Below are positions 44,582-53,443 of a stretch of 64,000 nt of DNA, piece by piece. This DNA is from Cobetia marina (GTDB taxonomy: Bacteria > Pseudomonadota > Gammaproteobacteria > Pseudomonadales > Halomonadaceae): the NCBI RefSeq assembly GCF_001720485.1, contig NZ_CP017114.1, positions 2,294,001 through 2,358,000 on the forward strand. Direction: 5' to 3'. The translations under genes and the position numbers were made by a program. Under the pieces are notes generated by a model. It saw nothing but the letters and a program-made list of their open reading frames with translations. It was not told the origin of the DNA and did no database searches. The number at the start of each line of letters is the position of its first letter. Within the stretch, counting starts at the first letter, position 1.

Positions 44582-45436
44582 TCAGGCATCCAGTGACGGC
44601 AGCGGCGCCTTGAACCAGGTTTCGGAGAGCGCGTTGAGCGTGCCGTCCTCGATCCCCTGGGCGATCAGCTCGTTCACGCGCGCCTTGAGCGCCGGCGTGT
44701 CATGCCGCATGCCCACATAGCAGGGAGAGTTCTTGAGCGGCAGTACACTGACCGGCACGCGGGAGGGATTGCGTTCGGCGATGGCGGCGGTGACCAGGTT
44801 GCCGGTGGCGATCATCTCGACCTGCCCCGACAGGAAGGCTGACAAGGTCGTGTTGTTGTCTTCGAAGCGCTTCACGGTGGTCGATTCCGGCACCACCTTG
44901 CTGAGCTCCATGTCTTCCACCGAGCCACGTGTCACGCCGATGGTCTTCTCGCTCAGCCCCTGGGCGGAGTCCACCTCACTGCCCTTCTCACCGAACACGC
45001 CGAGGAAGAACGGTGCATAGGCATCGGAGAAATCGATCGCCTTCTCACGCTCCGGATTCTTGCCCAGACTCGAGATCACCAGATCGACCTTGCGGGTCTG
45101 CAGGTAAGGGATGCGATTGGCCGAAGTGACCGGCACCAGCTCCAGCTTCACGTTCATCTCATCCGCCAGATAACGCGCCATGTCGATATCGTAGCCGCGT
45201 GGTTCAAGGTCCGGCCCGACTGAGCCGAACGGCGGGAAATCCTGTGGTACGGCCACCTTCAGCACTCCGCTGTCGGTGATATCGCTCAGCGCATCCGCAC
45301 GGGCCGTCAGGGCCGTGGCGGCCAGCGTGCCCCAGACGGCCAGCAGAATCCCCTTGCGCAACCAGTTGCCAAGACGTTGCGTGCTGCCTGTGCGTGATGC
45401 GTGCTTGAAGGCCTTGCTCTCGTGACGCTTGCTCAT
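44582..45436 (-). CDS. amino-acid ABC transporter substrate-binding protein
   Basis: The protein has 284 residues. Residues 1-47 form a long, basic signal peptide with a hydrophobic core (GILLAVWGTLAATALTARA) and an ARA-D cleavage site. The SBP family 3 pattern follows: LKVAVPQDFPPFGSVGPDLEPRGYDIDMARYLADEM, then PVTSANRIPYLQTRKVDLVIS. The last part, KARVNELIAQGIEDGTLNALSETWF, is typical. It captures the substrate in the periplasm for the two permeases. It is the first gene of the operon and probably sets its expression; the RpiR-type regulator 0.6 kb upstream may control it. Confidence 0.93.
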   Translation of the reverse strand: MSKRHESKAFKHASRTGSTQRLGNWLRKGILLAVWGTLAATALTARADALSDITDSGVLKVAVPQDFPPFGSVGPDLEPRGYDIDMARYLADEMNVKLELVPVTSANRIPYLQTRKVDLVISSLGKNPEREKAIDFSDAYAPFFLGVFGEKGSEVDSAQGLSEKTIGVTRGSVEDMELSKVVPESTTVKRFEDNNTTLSAFLSGQVEMIATGNLVTAAIAERNPSRVPVSVLPLKNSPCYVGMRHDTPALKARVNELIAQGIEDGTLNALSETWFKAPLPSLDA

Positions 45437-46069
45437 CGGTCGACTCCGGTGTCTGTCAATTCCGAGCGCTGAGGAGAACGACTCATCATGCGCTCGGCGC
45501 CCTGGGGCGTTTCATTGTTGTTGGTGGTTATCGCAGTGGTGGTTCGCGAGGGCTTGTCTAGCAAGCCCTCTTCAACAAGCCCTGTCTGGTGGGCCCTATC
45601 GGACGAGTCCTGTCCGCTGACTCCTCGTCGCATTGGTGGGCAACGTGAAACTCAAATCCTGACCAATGAAACAAGTGATTCCCTTATCCATCTTTGCAAC
45701 GAGTGTGCCAACGCCACACCAGCAGGGCCCGAACGTGCACGAGGCGCTCGTCTGACAATGGTTCAGGTGATGAAGTGCAGGCGTGAAGACAGGCCAGATG
45801 ACGGGTCTCAAGAGAGCCTGGGGCGGGCTAGAGGGCGGGCTAGAGGCCGGGCTGGAACACGAGCGGTAAGGCAGTACGAGGGAGAGAAGTTGCGCTGCAC
45901 GCCCTCGATGACGCTTCTTGGAACGCACAGTGTCCGGGCGTCATCGACATGAAAAGGGACGCTGTTGGTGCAAACAGGCAGTCCGTGCGCCCTGCGGGTG
46001 CGCGCAACCCGCAGGGCGTGAAGCATCGTGATGGGATGGGCGGCAGCGCAGGCAACCGCAATGACACTG
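45437..46069. other. 633-bp intergenic region between the ABC operon and the RpiR gene
   Basis: No convincing gene is seen; frames at 45488-45952 (+) and 45596-45928 (-) lack family likeness and good starts. It holds a 9-bp perfect stem-loop at 45548-45570 (GAGGGCTTG with loop TCTAG), three 12-bp tandem units of the GGGCGGGCTAGA type at 45821-45856, and a 12-bp stem-loop at 45988-46018. The ABC operon promoter should lie in its left part, but I could not assign one confidently. Confidence 0.6.
45988..46018 (-). terminator. probable terminator hairpin of the RpiR-family gene
   Basis: CGCCCTGCGGGT (45988-45999) is the perfect inverse of 46007-46018, loop 7 nt. It lies 52 bp beyond the end of the minus-strand RpiR-family gene. 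The T-run on the minus strand is weak. Confidence 0.5.
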
Positions 46070-46984
46070 CTAGCCGTCTCCCAGCTCCTCGAGTGACTCG
46101 AAGGTGTCCGTCACCCGGCGAATCTGGCTGCGACCAGCGACGAGGTCGTCATGCAGCAGGCGTGTGGCCAGCAAGTTGATCTGGCTCATGGCGGCGGCAT
46201 AGCTGTCGAAGGCGCTGACACTGTCCAGCGGGCAGCGCAGCACATGCTCGATACCGGCAGGGATCTCGCTCAGGCTGTCATCGCAAACCAGCAGTACCGT
46301 GCAGGGAGCCTGGCCCAGCCACCCCAGCAGGCGTGCCAGCCCCTGCGGGCGCCGGCGCATGGCGAATATCACCACGGCGTCATTGGCGCTCAGCCGCGCG
46401 ACCTCCTCCCCGAGTGACTGGCCCGGCTGGGGCAGGACCGCCACCTGCCCTCTCAATTGCAGAAGTTGCTGGCGCAGATGCAGTGCCAGCGGATAGGCGT
46501 TGCGAAAGCCGATGATCTGCAAGCGTTCGGCATTGGCCAGGGTGCGGCCCAGCGCTTCCATGTCGAGCATGTCCAGCGCCGCCAGTGCCTGACGCAGGTT
46601 GCGACACTCCTGCTCATAGTGGCGCTGATGGTGGTCTGGCGTGGGCGTGCTCGAGACGACAGGCACGCCCGCATGACGCAGGCTGCGCGCCTGATCACGT
46701 GCCTCCCGGAAGTCCTGATAGCCGAGGCGGCGAAACAGGCGACTGACGGTAGCCTTGGAGACATGTGTCAGCCGTGAGAGCTCGGCGGCATTGTAGAGCG
46801 CCAGCTCATCCTGATGCGCGAGCAGAAAACGCGCGATACGCTGCTCGTTGGGGGTCAATCGCTCAAGGTGGTGAGTCAGGCGCTGATGCAGGCTCTGGCC
46901 TGCCAGCGACGCTGCCGCAGCGCGAGAAGGCATCTCGGAGTCAGTGGCTGAAGCACTGGAGTCATCACGCGTGGCTTGAGTCAT
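46070..46984 (-). CDS. RpiR-family transcriptional regulator (HTH_6 plus SIS domain)
   Basis: The protein has 304 residues from ATG 46984; in-frame starts at 47008 and 47095 are also possible and none has a strong ribosome site. The HTH_6 domain spans about 30-110: LTPNEQRIARFLLAHQDELALYNAAELSRLTHVSKATVSRLFRRLGY. A SIS sugar-isomerase-like domain follows at about 150-290 (LQIIGFRNAYPLALHLRQQL, ANDAVVIFAMRRRPQG). Regulators of this kind sense a small ligand through the SIS domain. Its place upstream of the ABC-amidase operon, on the same strand, makes that operon its likely target. Confidence 0.88.
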   Translation of the reverse strand: MTQATRDDSSASATDSEMPSRAAAASLAGQSLHQRLTHHLERLTPNEQRIARFLLAHQDELALYNAAELSRLTHVSKATVSRLFRRLGYQDFREARDQARSLRHAGVPVVSSTPTPDHHQRHYEQECRNLRQALAALDMLDMEALGRTLANAERLQIIGFRNAYPLALHLRQQLLQLRGQVAVLPQPGQSLGEEVARLSANDAVVIFAMRRRPQGLARLLGWLGQAPCTVLLVCDDSLSEIPAGIEHVLRCPLDSVSAFDSYAAAMSQINLLATRLLHDDLVAGRSQIRRVTDTFESLEELGDG

Positions 46985-47408
46985 GGCGAAGGGTCTCTCT
47001 GGTGTCATGGCACCCCGTGGGCCGCCACTCAGGGTCTGATATGGCAACGGGGGACTGGCGTCGCGCCCGGGGCTCAAGGATGCCCCAGACGTCATTGTGC
47101 CTCATCACAGTGCAAGCGTCGGGCCAGCGGCAAGGTGACAGTGCATCAATTGCCCTCTCGGGTGGCGGTTGACCCGGGAATTCGGCCCATCACATGAGCT
47201 GCAGGGAGGGCGATGACAGGCACGGCCTCAGCACGTGTTCACCAAGTGGTTGTTTTGGCGTAATTCTCCCTGGAGCGGCATGCAGATCGCTAAACATGAA
47301 GTGGGCACCCAGCGGGCACAGGCAATGCGCCACCCGACAGGACACCCACCGAACACCCGGATGGCAAATTTACCGATCAAGCGCTCGCGTGGCGCAAGGA
47401 GTTGTCTC
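46985..47408. other. intergenic region between divergent RpiR gene and hypothetical gene pair
   Basis: These 424 bp should carry the divergent promoters of the regulator and of the gene pair that follows. An in-frame upstream extension of each neighbour enters it but without ribosome sites. I see no clear -10/-35 pair, repeat or RNA element. Confidence 0.5.
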
Positions 47409-47765
47409 ATGGCCACCTCTACGATGACCACTCTGCTCGATACCTGTCGGGCCATGACTCACAAGCTTGCCGCACAGACCTTCACTCCTCTGACAGTGGG
47501 CGCAGAGAAAGCCGCTGACACCCCCGCTTGCGCCTCTCAACTGCTGAGCGTGATGGCAATGGGCTACGAAGCTCCGCCCCTGCTGATGTCCTCGCAGGTG
47601 AGCGACACCCGTGCGGTCGGTGATATCGACGCATCACGCGTCGCCCAGCAACAGGCCGTCTTTGACCCGAACATCAACCACAAGGTGCATGCGGATTGGG
47701 AAGCCGAGCATCGTCATCAGACCCTGTTGCGTCACAGCATGGTCCGTCGGGGCATGCTGGCATGA
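47409..47765 (+). CDS. hypothetical protein, first gene of a coupled pair
   Basis: This 118-residue protein starts at ATG 47409, preceded by a strong AAGGAG eight bases upstream; a longer frame from 47235 lacks such a site. I do not recognise the family. It has no signal peptide or membrane helix; the first 55 residues are Thr/Ala-rich with two cysteines, and the last 35 are basic and His-rich (KVHADWEAEHRHQTLLRHSMVRRG). It overlaps the next gene by ATGA, which implies that the two are made together and may interact. The strong ribosome site and the coupling are the main evidence that it is real. Confidence 0.7.
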   Translation: MATSTMTTLLDTCRAMTHKLAAQTFTPLTVGAEKAADTPACASQLLSVMAMGYEAPPLLMSSQVSDTRAVGDIDASRVAQQQAVFDPNINHKVHADWEAEHRHQTLLRHSMVRRGMLA

Positions 47766-48337
47766 GTGTCTATACCATCGGCATGGAATGCGGCATGCAC
47801 ATCCCGCTGGAAAACTGCGCAGTGAACGCCGAACCCGTGATGCGCGTGACCTTCGACATCAACGCCGGACTACATGCCGGCGAGCGCCTGGCGCTCGAGC
47901 GGGGCGCCATCCAGTCACTGGCCGACAGTGACAACGCGCTGCTGGCAAGCCTGGAAACCCAGCTGCCACGTCGCAGCCTCCTGTGGACCTCACGCGGCAT
48001 CCTGGAAGTCGGCCGTGGCTGGCGCTGGCAGACCTCCCCCGCCAGCCCCAAGGCGCCCTGGCTGGACGCCGTGCACCACAGCTGGCCAAGCCATGCGCCA
48101 CGCTGGCTGCTCAAGGCGCCGGTGGTCATCGTGTGTGCGGATGCCCTGCCGATTGCCAACCGCACCCGACATCAACGTGATCTTGCCAGACTCTGGCTCA
48201 CTGCCGATGCCGCACTGATCTATCTGGCGCAGGACGCCCGCGATGGCTGGCAGATGCATCAGCATTGTGAGCCGGAGCAACGCAACGGCGCCCACCTGAC
48301 GAGCAAGGCCGCGAATGCACTTGAGCTGGCCAGCTGA
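47762..48337 (+). CDS. hypothetical protein, second gene of a coupled pair
   Basis: This 191-residue protein is read from ATG 47762 inside the stop of the previous gene. I do not recognise it. The N-terminal half (EPVMRVTFDINAGLHAGERLALERGA) may form a beta-rich domain; the centre is Trp-rich (GRGWRWQTSP, APWLDAVHHSW, APRWLL). The C-terminal half has an alternating hydrophobic stretch (KAPVVIVCADALPIANRTRH, ADAALIYLAQDA) suggestive of an alpha/beta fold. There is no signal peptide. A perfect terminator stem follows 58 bp downstream, so the pair is a self-contained transcription unit. Confidence 0.7.
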   Translation: MSVYTIGMECGMHIPLENCAVNAEPVMRVTFDINAGLHAGERLALERGAIQSLADSDNALLASLETQLPRRSLLWTSRGILEVGRGWRWQTSPASPKAPWLDAVHHSWPSHAPRWLLKAPVVIVCADALPIANRTRHQRDLARLWLTADAALIYLAQDARDGWQMHQHCEPEQRNGAHLTSKAANALELAS

Positions 48338-48395
48338 GCCTCCTGTTCCGGCCCCCCATCCGACATCTCGACGACATTCCGATGACACGCACCAG

Positions 48396-48448
48396 CAGAC
48401 ACGACAACGCCCGCGCCGGGAACACCGGAGCGGGCGTTGTCGTGTCTG
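48396..48448. terminator. bidirectional terminator with a perfect 19-bp stem
   Basis: CAGACACGACAACGCCCGC (48396-48414) is the exact inverse of 48430-48448 around a 15-nt loop. It separates the convergent hypothetical pair and TetR/RutR-like gene. No T-run is present, but stem strength and place fit a bidirectional terminator. Confidence 0.8.
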
Positions 48449-48476
48449 CCATGACCCATCTCGCCGAACCGATGGC

Positions 48477-49160
48477 TCAGCGCGGACAGAGACCATCACA
48501 CAGCGTGCTGGCCACGAAGTCCGCCAGCTGTTCCCAGTCCTCATCCGTGCGCGGCGCACCGCCCAGCTGGTCGATCTGGGCGGCGAAGTCCGCGTAGTGC
48601 TGCGTGGTGGACCAGATCAGATAGATGACCCACATCGGCTCCGCCTCGCGCAGCTTGCCAGCTGCCATCCACGCCTTCATCACCTCGCAGCGCGCCTGGA
48701 CCCACTGGCGCAACTCTCCACTGAGATAGTCACGCAGAAACGGCGCGCCGCTGATCACCTCCGCCGCGAACAGGCGCGATGCCTGTGGGGCCTGGCGTGC
48801 CAGCTTGAGCTTGACGCGCACCAGCGCCTCCAGCACCTCGCGCGGGTCATCATCGGCCGTGATGTCCTCAAGTGACGCATTCCAGCGCGTCAGCGTCTGC
48901 TCCAGCAGATGCACATAGAGCTTTTCCTTGGAACCGAAGTAATACAGCAGATTGGCCTTGGGCAACTCGGCCACGTCCGCGATCTGCTTGAGTGTGCTGC
49001 CACGATAGCCGTGACAGGCAAAGACACACTCGGCAGCTTCCATGATTCGACTTTCCGCCTGCTCACGGGGAGAGCTGGTCGGTGTCGGACTGAATTCCGC
49101 ACTTCGGGAACGACGAACTTCGGCATACAGGGAAGAAGGAGAATCTGCAGGCATCAGCAT
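48477..49160 (-). CDS. RutR-like TetR-family regulator of purine/pyrimidine catabolism
   Basis: The protein has 227 residues; the start is uncertain among GTG 49163, ATG 49160 and ATG 49154. The HTH reads STLKQIADVAELPKANLLYYFGSKEKLYVHLL. The ligand domain shares distinctive blocks with E. coli RutR: QASRLFAAEVISGAPFL, LSGELRQWV and IWSTTQHYADFAAQID, more than a generic TetR would. RutR binds uracil or thymine and regulates pyrimidine and purine genes. This protein is divergent from xdhA, and the gap holds a RutR-type palindrome, so repression of the xdh-guaD operon relieved by a purine or pyrimidine base is likely. Confidence 0.85.
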   Translation of the reverse strand: MLMPADSPSSLYAEVRRSRSAEFSPTPTSSPREQAESRIMEAAECVFACHGYRGSTLKQIADVAELPKANLLYYFGSKEKLYVHLLEQTLTRWNASLEDITADDDPREVLEALVRVKLKLARQAPQASRLFAAEVISGAPFLRDYLSGELRQWVQARCEVMKAWMAAGKLREAEPMWVIYLIWSTTQHYADFAAQIDQLGGAPRTDEDWEQLADFVASTLCDGLCPR

Positions 49161-49494
49161 CACTCATCAAATAGACGTTATCGTTCGAGCATCTTGACCA
49201 CAGCACCGGAACATGACCTTGGATTTCGGCCTCACGTCACGATGCTGTGGTCAGAATGCTCACCCCGGGCAGGCGCGATACGCTCGATGCGTCGCTCTCC
49301 TGACGCGCACTTGCGCCACCCACGCAAAAATACCACACCATGGGCTGACCATTTGGTCAGATTCTTGCTGGAAATACAACATGAGCTGTTACATTGACAC
49401 TCGAAGACGCCAATCGGGCCCGCAATGCCCAGATTCGGATGTGCCATACGCCTGAAGGCACCACAATGACAAGACGACCTGACGGGATGCCTGC
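49161..49494. other. divergent control region between rutR-like gene and xdhA
   Basis: This roughly 330-bp gap must hold the promoters of both divergent units. Its main recognisable feature is the palindrome at 49345-49360. Just downstream, TTGCTG and TTACAT with about 18 bp between could be a weak promoter toward xdhA, but this is not firm. No gene is seen. Confidence 0.55.
49345..49360. promoter_or_regulatory. RutR-type operator palindrome
   Basis: CTGACCA-TT-TGGTCAG is a perfect 7-bp inverted repeat with a 2-bp centre. It matches the published RutR box (TTGACCA-N2-TGGTCAA) at 14 arm-and-spacer positions, differing only at the outermost pair. It lies between the RutR-like gene and xdhA, 135 bp before the xdhA start. 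Confidence 0.8.
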
Positions 49495-51051
49495 ATGATC
49501 GACTTCACCTTGAACGGACACGCGCATCAGCTGCCCGCGCCTGCACCGGGAACGACAACGCTTGAAGCCCTTCGCACCTCTCTGGGGCATACTGGCACCA
49601 AGGAAGGCTGCGCGTCCGGTGACTGCGGCGCCTGCACGATTGCCTTGCAGGTGCCGGGCCAGCCCATGACGACGGTCAATGCCTGCCTGATGCCCGCCCA
49701 CCAGCTGCAGGATTGCGAGTTGATCACCATCGAGGGACTGGCGAACGAGACCGCCACCTCCTCGCTCTCCCCGGTGCAGCAAGCGCTGGTGACGACCCAC
49801 GCCAGCCAATGTGGCTTCTGTACCCCGGGCATCGCCATGAGCCTGGCGGTGCTGCACGCCGATCATCAGCTGCGCACCGCAGAGGGCGAGAGTCTCGATG
49901 CCGCGCGGCGCGATCAGATGATCGACCATGCGCTGGGCGGCAATCTGTGCCGCTGCACAGGCTATCGACCGATACGCGAGGCTGCCCATCGCCTGCTGCA
50001 GGGAGAATTCGGGCCGGCCACCCTGCTGTCATCCGGCCAGGCAGCTTGTCAGCCCGCCACTGGCGAGGCGAATTCAGCGTCCCGTCGCGAGCGAGATAGC
50101 GAACTGAAAGGCTCAAGCACCTTCCATCGTCCCACCCGTCTCGAAGATCTGCTGGCGCTGCGCGCCGCACATCCCGAGGCGCCCTTGATCGCGGGGGGCA
50201 CGGATCTGATGCTCGAATACACGCAACGCCTGCGTGACTTCCCGGCACTGATCGATACCACGTGTGTCGCGGCCCTTGGCACCATCGAGGAAGGGGAACA
50301 CGCCGGCCAGGCAGGCTGGTGGATCGGCGCTGCGGTGACCTACCGCCAGCTGATGCCACTGCTGCGTGAACATTATCCCGAGGGCGCGGACCTGCTCACT
50401 CGCCTGGGCAGTGAACAGATCCGCAATCGTGGCACGCTGGGCGGCAACATCGGCAACGCCTCACCCATCGGGGACATGCCGCCGCTGTTGATCGCGCTGG
50501 AGGCCTATCTCCAGCTGATGAGTGTCGATGGGGAGCGCATCCTCAAGCTTGAGGACTTCTTCCTCGACTACAAGCGCACCCAATTGATGCCGGACGAGAT
50601 CATCCATTCCCTCTTCCTGCCGCGGCCGGTGCACAATCAGCGGCTGGCGGTCCACAAGCTTTCCAAACGGCGAGATGATGACATCTCCACGCTGCTGGGG
50701 GTCTTCGCCTGGCGGCGCGATGCCAGTGGCCATGCTCAGCACTGGCGAGTCGCCTTCGGCGGCATGGCCGGCATTCCGGCACGTGCACCGCATCTCGAGG
50801 CACTCCTGAGCCGTGAAACGCTGGAATCGCTCACGCCCGCCCAGCTCGACACCCTCACTCGCCACAGGATCGAGCAGGCCATCCAGGCCGATTTCTCGCC
50901 TCTCTCGGACGTGCGTGGCTCCCGCGAGTATCGTCTGCTGGCCGCCAGCCATCTGGTCCCCCGAGTGGCGCAGCGAATCCACAATGAACGTCACGCGACT
51001 GCCCCCCTCATGCCACTGGAGAGCCTCGATGCGTACCTTGCACAGTCTTGA
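49495..51051 (+). CDS. xdhA: xanthine dehydrogenase small subunit (2Fe-2S and FAD)
   Basis: The protein has 518 residues. The plant-type 2Fe-2S domain has C39, C44, C47 and C64; the second 2Fe-2S helical domain has C106, C109, C152 and C154 in CGFCTPG and NLCRCTGYRPI. After a linker, an FAD-binding domain spans about 200-500 (LIAGGTDLMLEYTQRLRD, RNRGTLGGNIGNASPIGDMPP). Electrons pass from the molybdenum site in XdhB through both clusters to FAD and then NAD. The gene is first in the operon, overlapping xdhB by 23 bp. Length is normal for the proteobacterial split enzyme. Confidence 0.95.
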   Translation: MIDFTLNGHAHQLPAPAPGTTTLEALRTSLGHTGTKEGCASGDCGACTIALQVPGQPMTTVNACLMPAHQLQDCELITIEGLANETATSSLSPVQQALVTTHASQCGFCTPGIAMSLAVLHADHQLRTAEGESLDAARRDQMIDHALGGNLCRCTGYRPIREAAHRLLQGEFGPATLLSSGQAACQPATGEANSASRRERDSELKGSSTFHRPTRLEDLLALRAAHPEAPLIAGGTDLMLEYTQRLRDFPALIDTTCVAALGTIEEGEHAGQAGWWIGAAVTYRQLMPLLREHYPEGADLLTRLGSEQIRNRGTLGGNIGNASPIGDMPPLLIALEAYLQLMSVDGERILKLEDFFLDYKRTQLMPDEIIHSLFLPRPVHNQRLAVHKLSKRRDDDISTLLGVFAWRRDASGHAQHWRVAFGGMAGIPARAPHLEALLSRETLESLTPAQLDTLTRHRIEQAIQADFSPLSDVRGSREYRLLAASHLVPRVAQRIHNERHATAPLMPLESLDAYLAQS

Positions 51052-53443
51052 GTCCGACCCCAGTGCCACTCCGGCCACGAACGCTTCGCCGTCACATCAG
51101 CATGAGAGCGCCGAGCGTCACGTCAGTGGCACGGCACGCTACGTCGACGACCTGCCACTCCCCGCAGGCACGCTGCACCTGGCCATCGGCATGAGCGAGG
51201 TCGCGCATGCCACTCTGGATTCCCTGACACTCGAGGCGGTGCGGGCCGCCCCCGGCGTCGTCTGTGTGCTCAGCGCTTCAGACATCCCCGGCCACCGCGA
51301 TGTCGGCCCGGTCTTCCCCGGCGACCCGCTGCTGGTCAGTGATCGCATCAGTCATCATGGTCAGGCGCTGTTCGTGGTTGCCGCCGAGAGCGAGCGGGCG
51401 GCGCGTCAGGCGGCGCGACTGGCCAAGGTGGCGGTGACCCCCTTGCCACTGACGCTTGATCCCTGCCAGGCCGCCAGTCGCGGTGATCTGGTGCGCCCGA
51501 CCCATACCCAGGCACGTCTGGCCAACGGCCGGGCAGCGACACGCGAAAGCGTCAGCGAACGACTTGCCAGATCCGCCTGGCAATTGGACGGCGAGCTTGA
51601 GAGCGGTGGACAGGAACACTTCTATCTGGAGAGCCAGGCAGCGCTGGCCTTGCCGGGTGAAGACGACGAGATGCTGGTGCACAGCTCGTCCCAGCACCCC
51701 AGTGAAGTCCAGAAGCTGATCGCCGAGGTGCTGGGCGTGCCCTTCCATGCCATCACGGTGGAAACCCGTCGCATGGGAGGCGGCTTCGGCGGCAAGGAAA
51801 CCCAGGCCGCGCCGGTGGCATGTCTGGCAGCCCTGGTGGCGCGTCGTACGGGGCGGGCCGCCAGACTGCGACTGCCCCGCAATGACGACATGCGCCTGAC
51901 CGGCAAGCGCCATCCCTTCCATCACCGCTACCAGTTCGGTGTCGATGACAGCGGGCGCATCGACACCGCCATCATCGAGCTGACCGGCGACTGCGGCCAC
52001 TCGCCGGATCTGTCGGATGCCATCGTCGATCGCGCCATGTTCCATGCCGACAACGCCTATTACCTCGGCAATGCCCATGTGCGCGGTATCCGTGCCCGCA
52101 CCAACGTGGCGTCCAACACCGCCTTCCGCGGCTTTGGTGGTCCGCAGGGCATGCTCGCCATCGAGGCGGCCATGGAGGATATCGCAAGGCGTCTGGGGCG
52201 CGACCCGCTGGAGATCCGCAAGCGCAACCTCTACTGCGAAGGCCGTGAGACCACGCATTATGGCCAGCACGTCAATCAGTACCCACTGCTCACCACGCTG
52301 ATCGACCAGCTCGAGGCGCAGGGCGACTACTGGGCGCGTCGTGCCGAGATTCGCGCCTTCAATGCCGCCAATCCGGTGGTGAAGAAGGGGCTGGCGCTGA
52401 CGCCGGTGAAATTCGGCATCTCCTTTACCGCCAAGCACCTCAATCAGGCCGGCGCCCTGGTGCATGTCTATACCGATGGCAGCGTGCAGGTGAATCATGG
52501 CGGCACCGAGATGGGCCAGGGCCTGCACACCAAGATCACTCAGGTCGCGGCCCGTGAGCTGGGCCTGAGCGTGGACAGGGTGCGCATCACCGCCACGCGC
52601 ACCGACAAGGTACCCAACACCTCACCGACCGCGGCAAGTTCGGGAGCGGACCTCAACGGCATGGCCACACGTGATGCCTGCCTGCGCCTCAAGGCGCGCC
52701 TGCTCGACTTCGCCGCCGAACATCTCGCCCAGCCACGCACCAGCCTGAGCCTCGACAATGGCGAACTGCATGGCCCGAGCGGCGTACTGATGACATGGGG
52801 GGAGCTGATCCAGGCGGCGTATCTGGAACGCATCTCGCTCTCCGAGAAGGGCTTCTATGCCACCCCGGACATCCACTACGACCGCGAAAGTGGCACCGGA
52901 CACCCCTTCTACTACTACGCCTTCGGCGCGGCGCTGTGTGAAGTGGTCGTCGATACCTTGAGCGGCGAATACCGACTGGAAAGCGCCGAGATCCTGCACG
53001 ATGTGGGAGATTCGCTCAATCCGGCCATCGACATCGGTCAGATAGAAGGCGGCTTCGTGCAGGGCATGGGCTGGCTGACGACGGAGGAACTCAAGTGGAA
53101 CGAGGAGGGTCGCCTGCTGACCGATGGCCCGGCCACCTACAAGATACCCGCCATCAGCGACGTACCCGACGGCGCGATCACGGTACGCCTGCTGGAAGGA
53201 CATCCCAACTCGGCCGCCAGCATCTATCGCTCCAAGGCGGTGGGTGAGCCCCCCTTCATGCTCGCCATCAGCGTGTGGGCGGCGCTGCGCGATGCGCTGG
53301 CCTCGTTGACCGACTACCGCCGCGCAGTGCGCCTGGATACCCCGGCCACGCCGGAACGCGTGATGCTGGCGGCGCGCGAACAGCGTGACTGGCAGGAGCA
53401 GCACGCCACTGCCGGCGCAGAGCCAACGCAGGTGCCGTCATGA
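51029..53443 (+). CDS. xdhB: xanthine dehydrogenase molybdenum-binding large subunit
   Basis: The protein has 804 residues from ATG 51029, which has GGAG upstream and overlaps the end of xdhA; the frame is open further upstream but without family sequence. Domain order is the a/b hammerhead (HVSGTARYVDDLPLPAGTLH), then MocoBD parts with RRMGGGFGGKE, FRGFGGPQG, GTEMGQGLHTK and TSPTAASSGADLNG. The catalytic glutamate is E740 in VGEPPFML. It hydroxylates hypoxanthine to xanthine and xanthine to urate, using a sulfurated molybdenum cofactor prepared by XdhC. Four bases overlap with xdhC. Confidence 0.95.
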   Translation: MRTLHSLESDPSATPATNASPSHQHESAERHVSGTARYVDDLPLPAGTLHLAIGMSEVAHATLDSLTLEAVRAAPGVVCVLSASDIPGHRDVGPVFPGDPLLVSDRISHHGQALFVVAAESERAARQAARLAKVAVTPLPLTLDPCQAASRGDLVRPTHTQARLANGRAATRESVSERLARSAWQLDGELESGGQEHFYLESQAALALPGEDDEMLVHSSSQHPSEVQKLIAEVLGVPFHAITVETRRMGGGFGGKETQAAPVACLAALVARRTGRAARLRLPRNDDMRLTGKRHPFHHRYQFGVDDSGRIDTAIIELTGDCGHSPDLSDAIVDRAMFHADNAYYLGNAHVRGIRARTNVASNTAFRGFGGPQGMLAIEAAMEDIARRLGRDPLEIRKRNLYCEGRETTHYGQHVNQYPLLTTLIDQLEAQGDYWARRAEIRAFNAANPVVKKGLALTPVKFGISFTAKHLNQAGALVHVYTDGSVQVNHGGTEMGQGLHTKITQVAARELGLSVDRVRITATRTDKVPNTSPTAASSGADLNGMATRDACLRLKARLLDFAAEHLAQPRTSLSLDNGELHGPSGVLMTWGELIQAAYLERISLSEKGFYATPDIHYDRESGTGHPFYYYAFGAALCEVVVDTLSGEYRLESAEILHDVGDSLNPAIDIGQIEGGFVQGMGWLTTEELKWNEEGRLLTDGPATYKIPAISDVPDGAITVRLLEGHPNSAASIYRSKAVGEPPFMLAISVWAALRDALASLTDYRRAVRLDTPATPERVMLAAREQRDWQEQHATAGAEPTQVPS

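Noticed and set aside
45488..45952. Frames in the gap between ABC operon and RpiR gene, including the minus-strand frame 45596-45928
   Set aside because: They include the 12-bp tandem units read as ARPL-like repeats and show no family pattern or good start.
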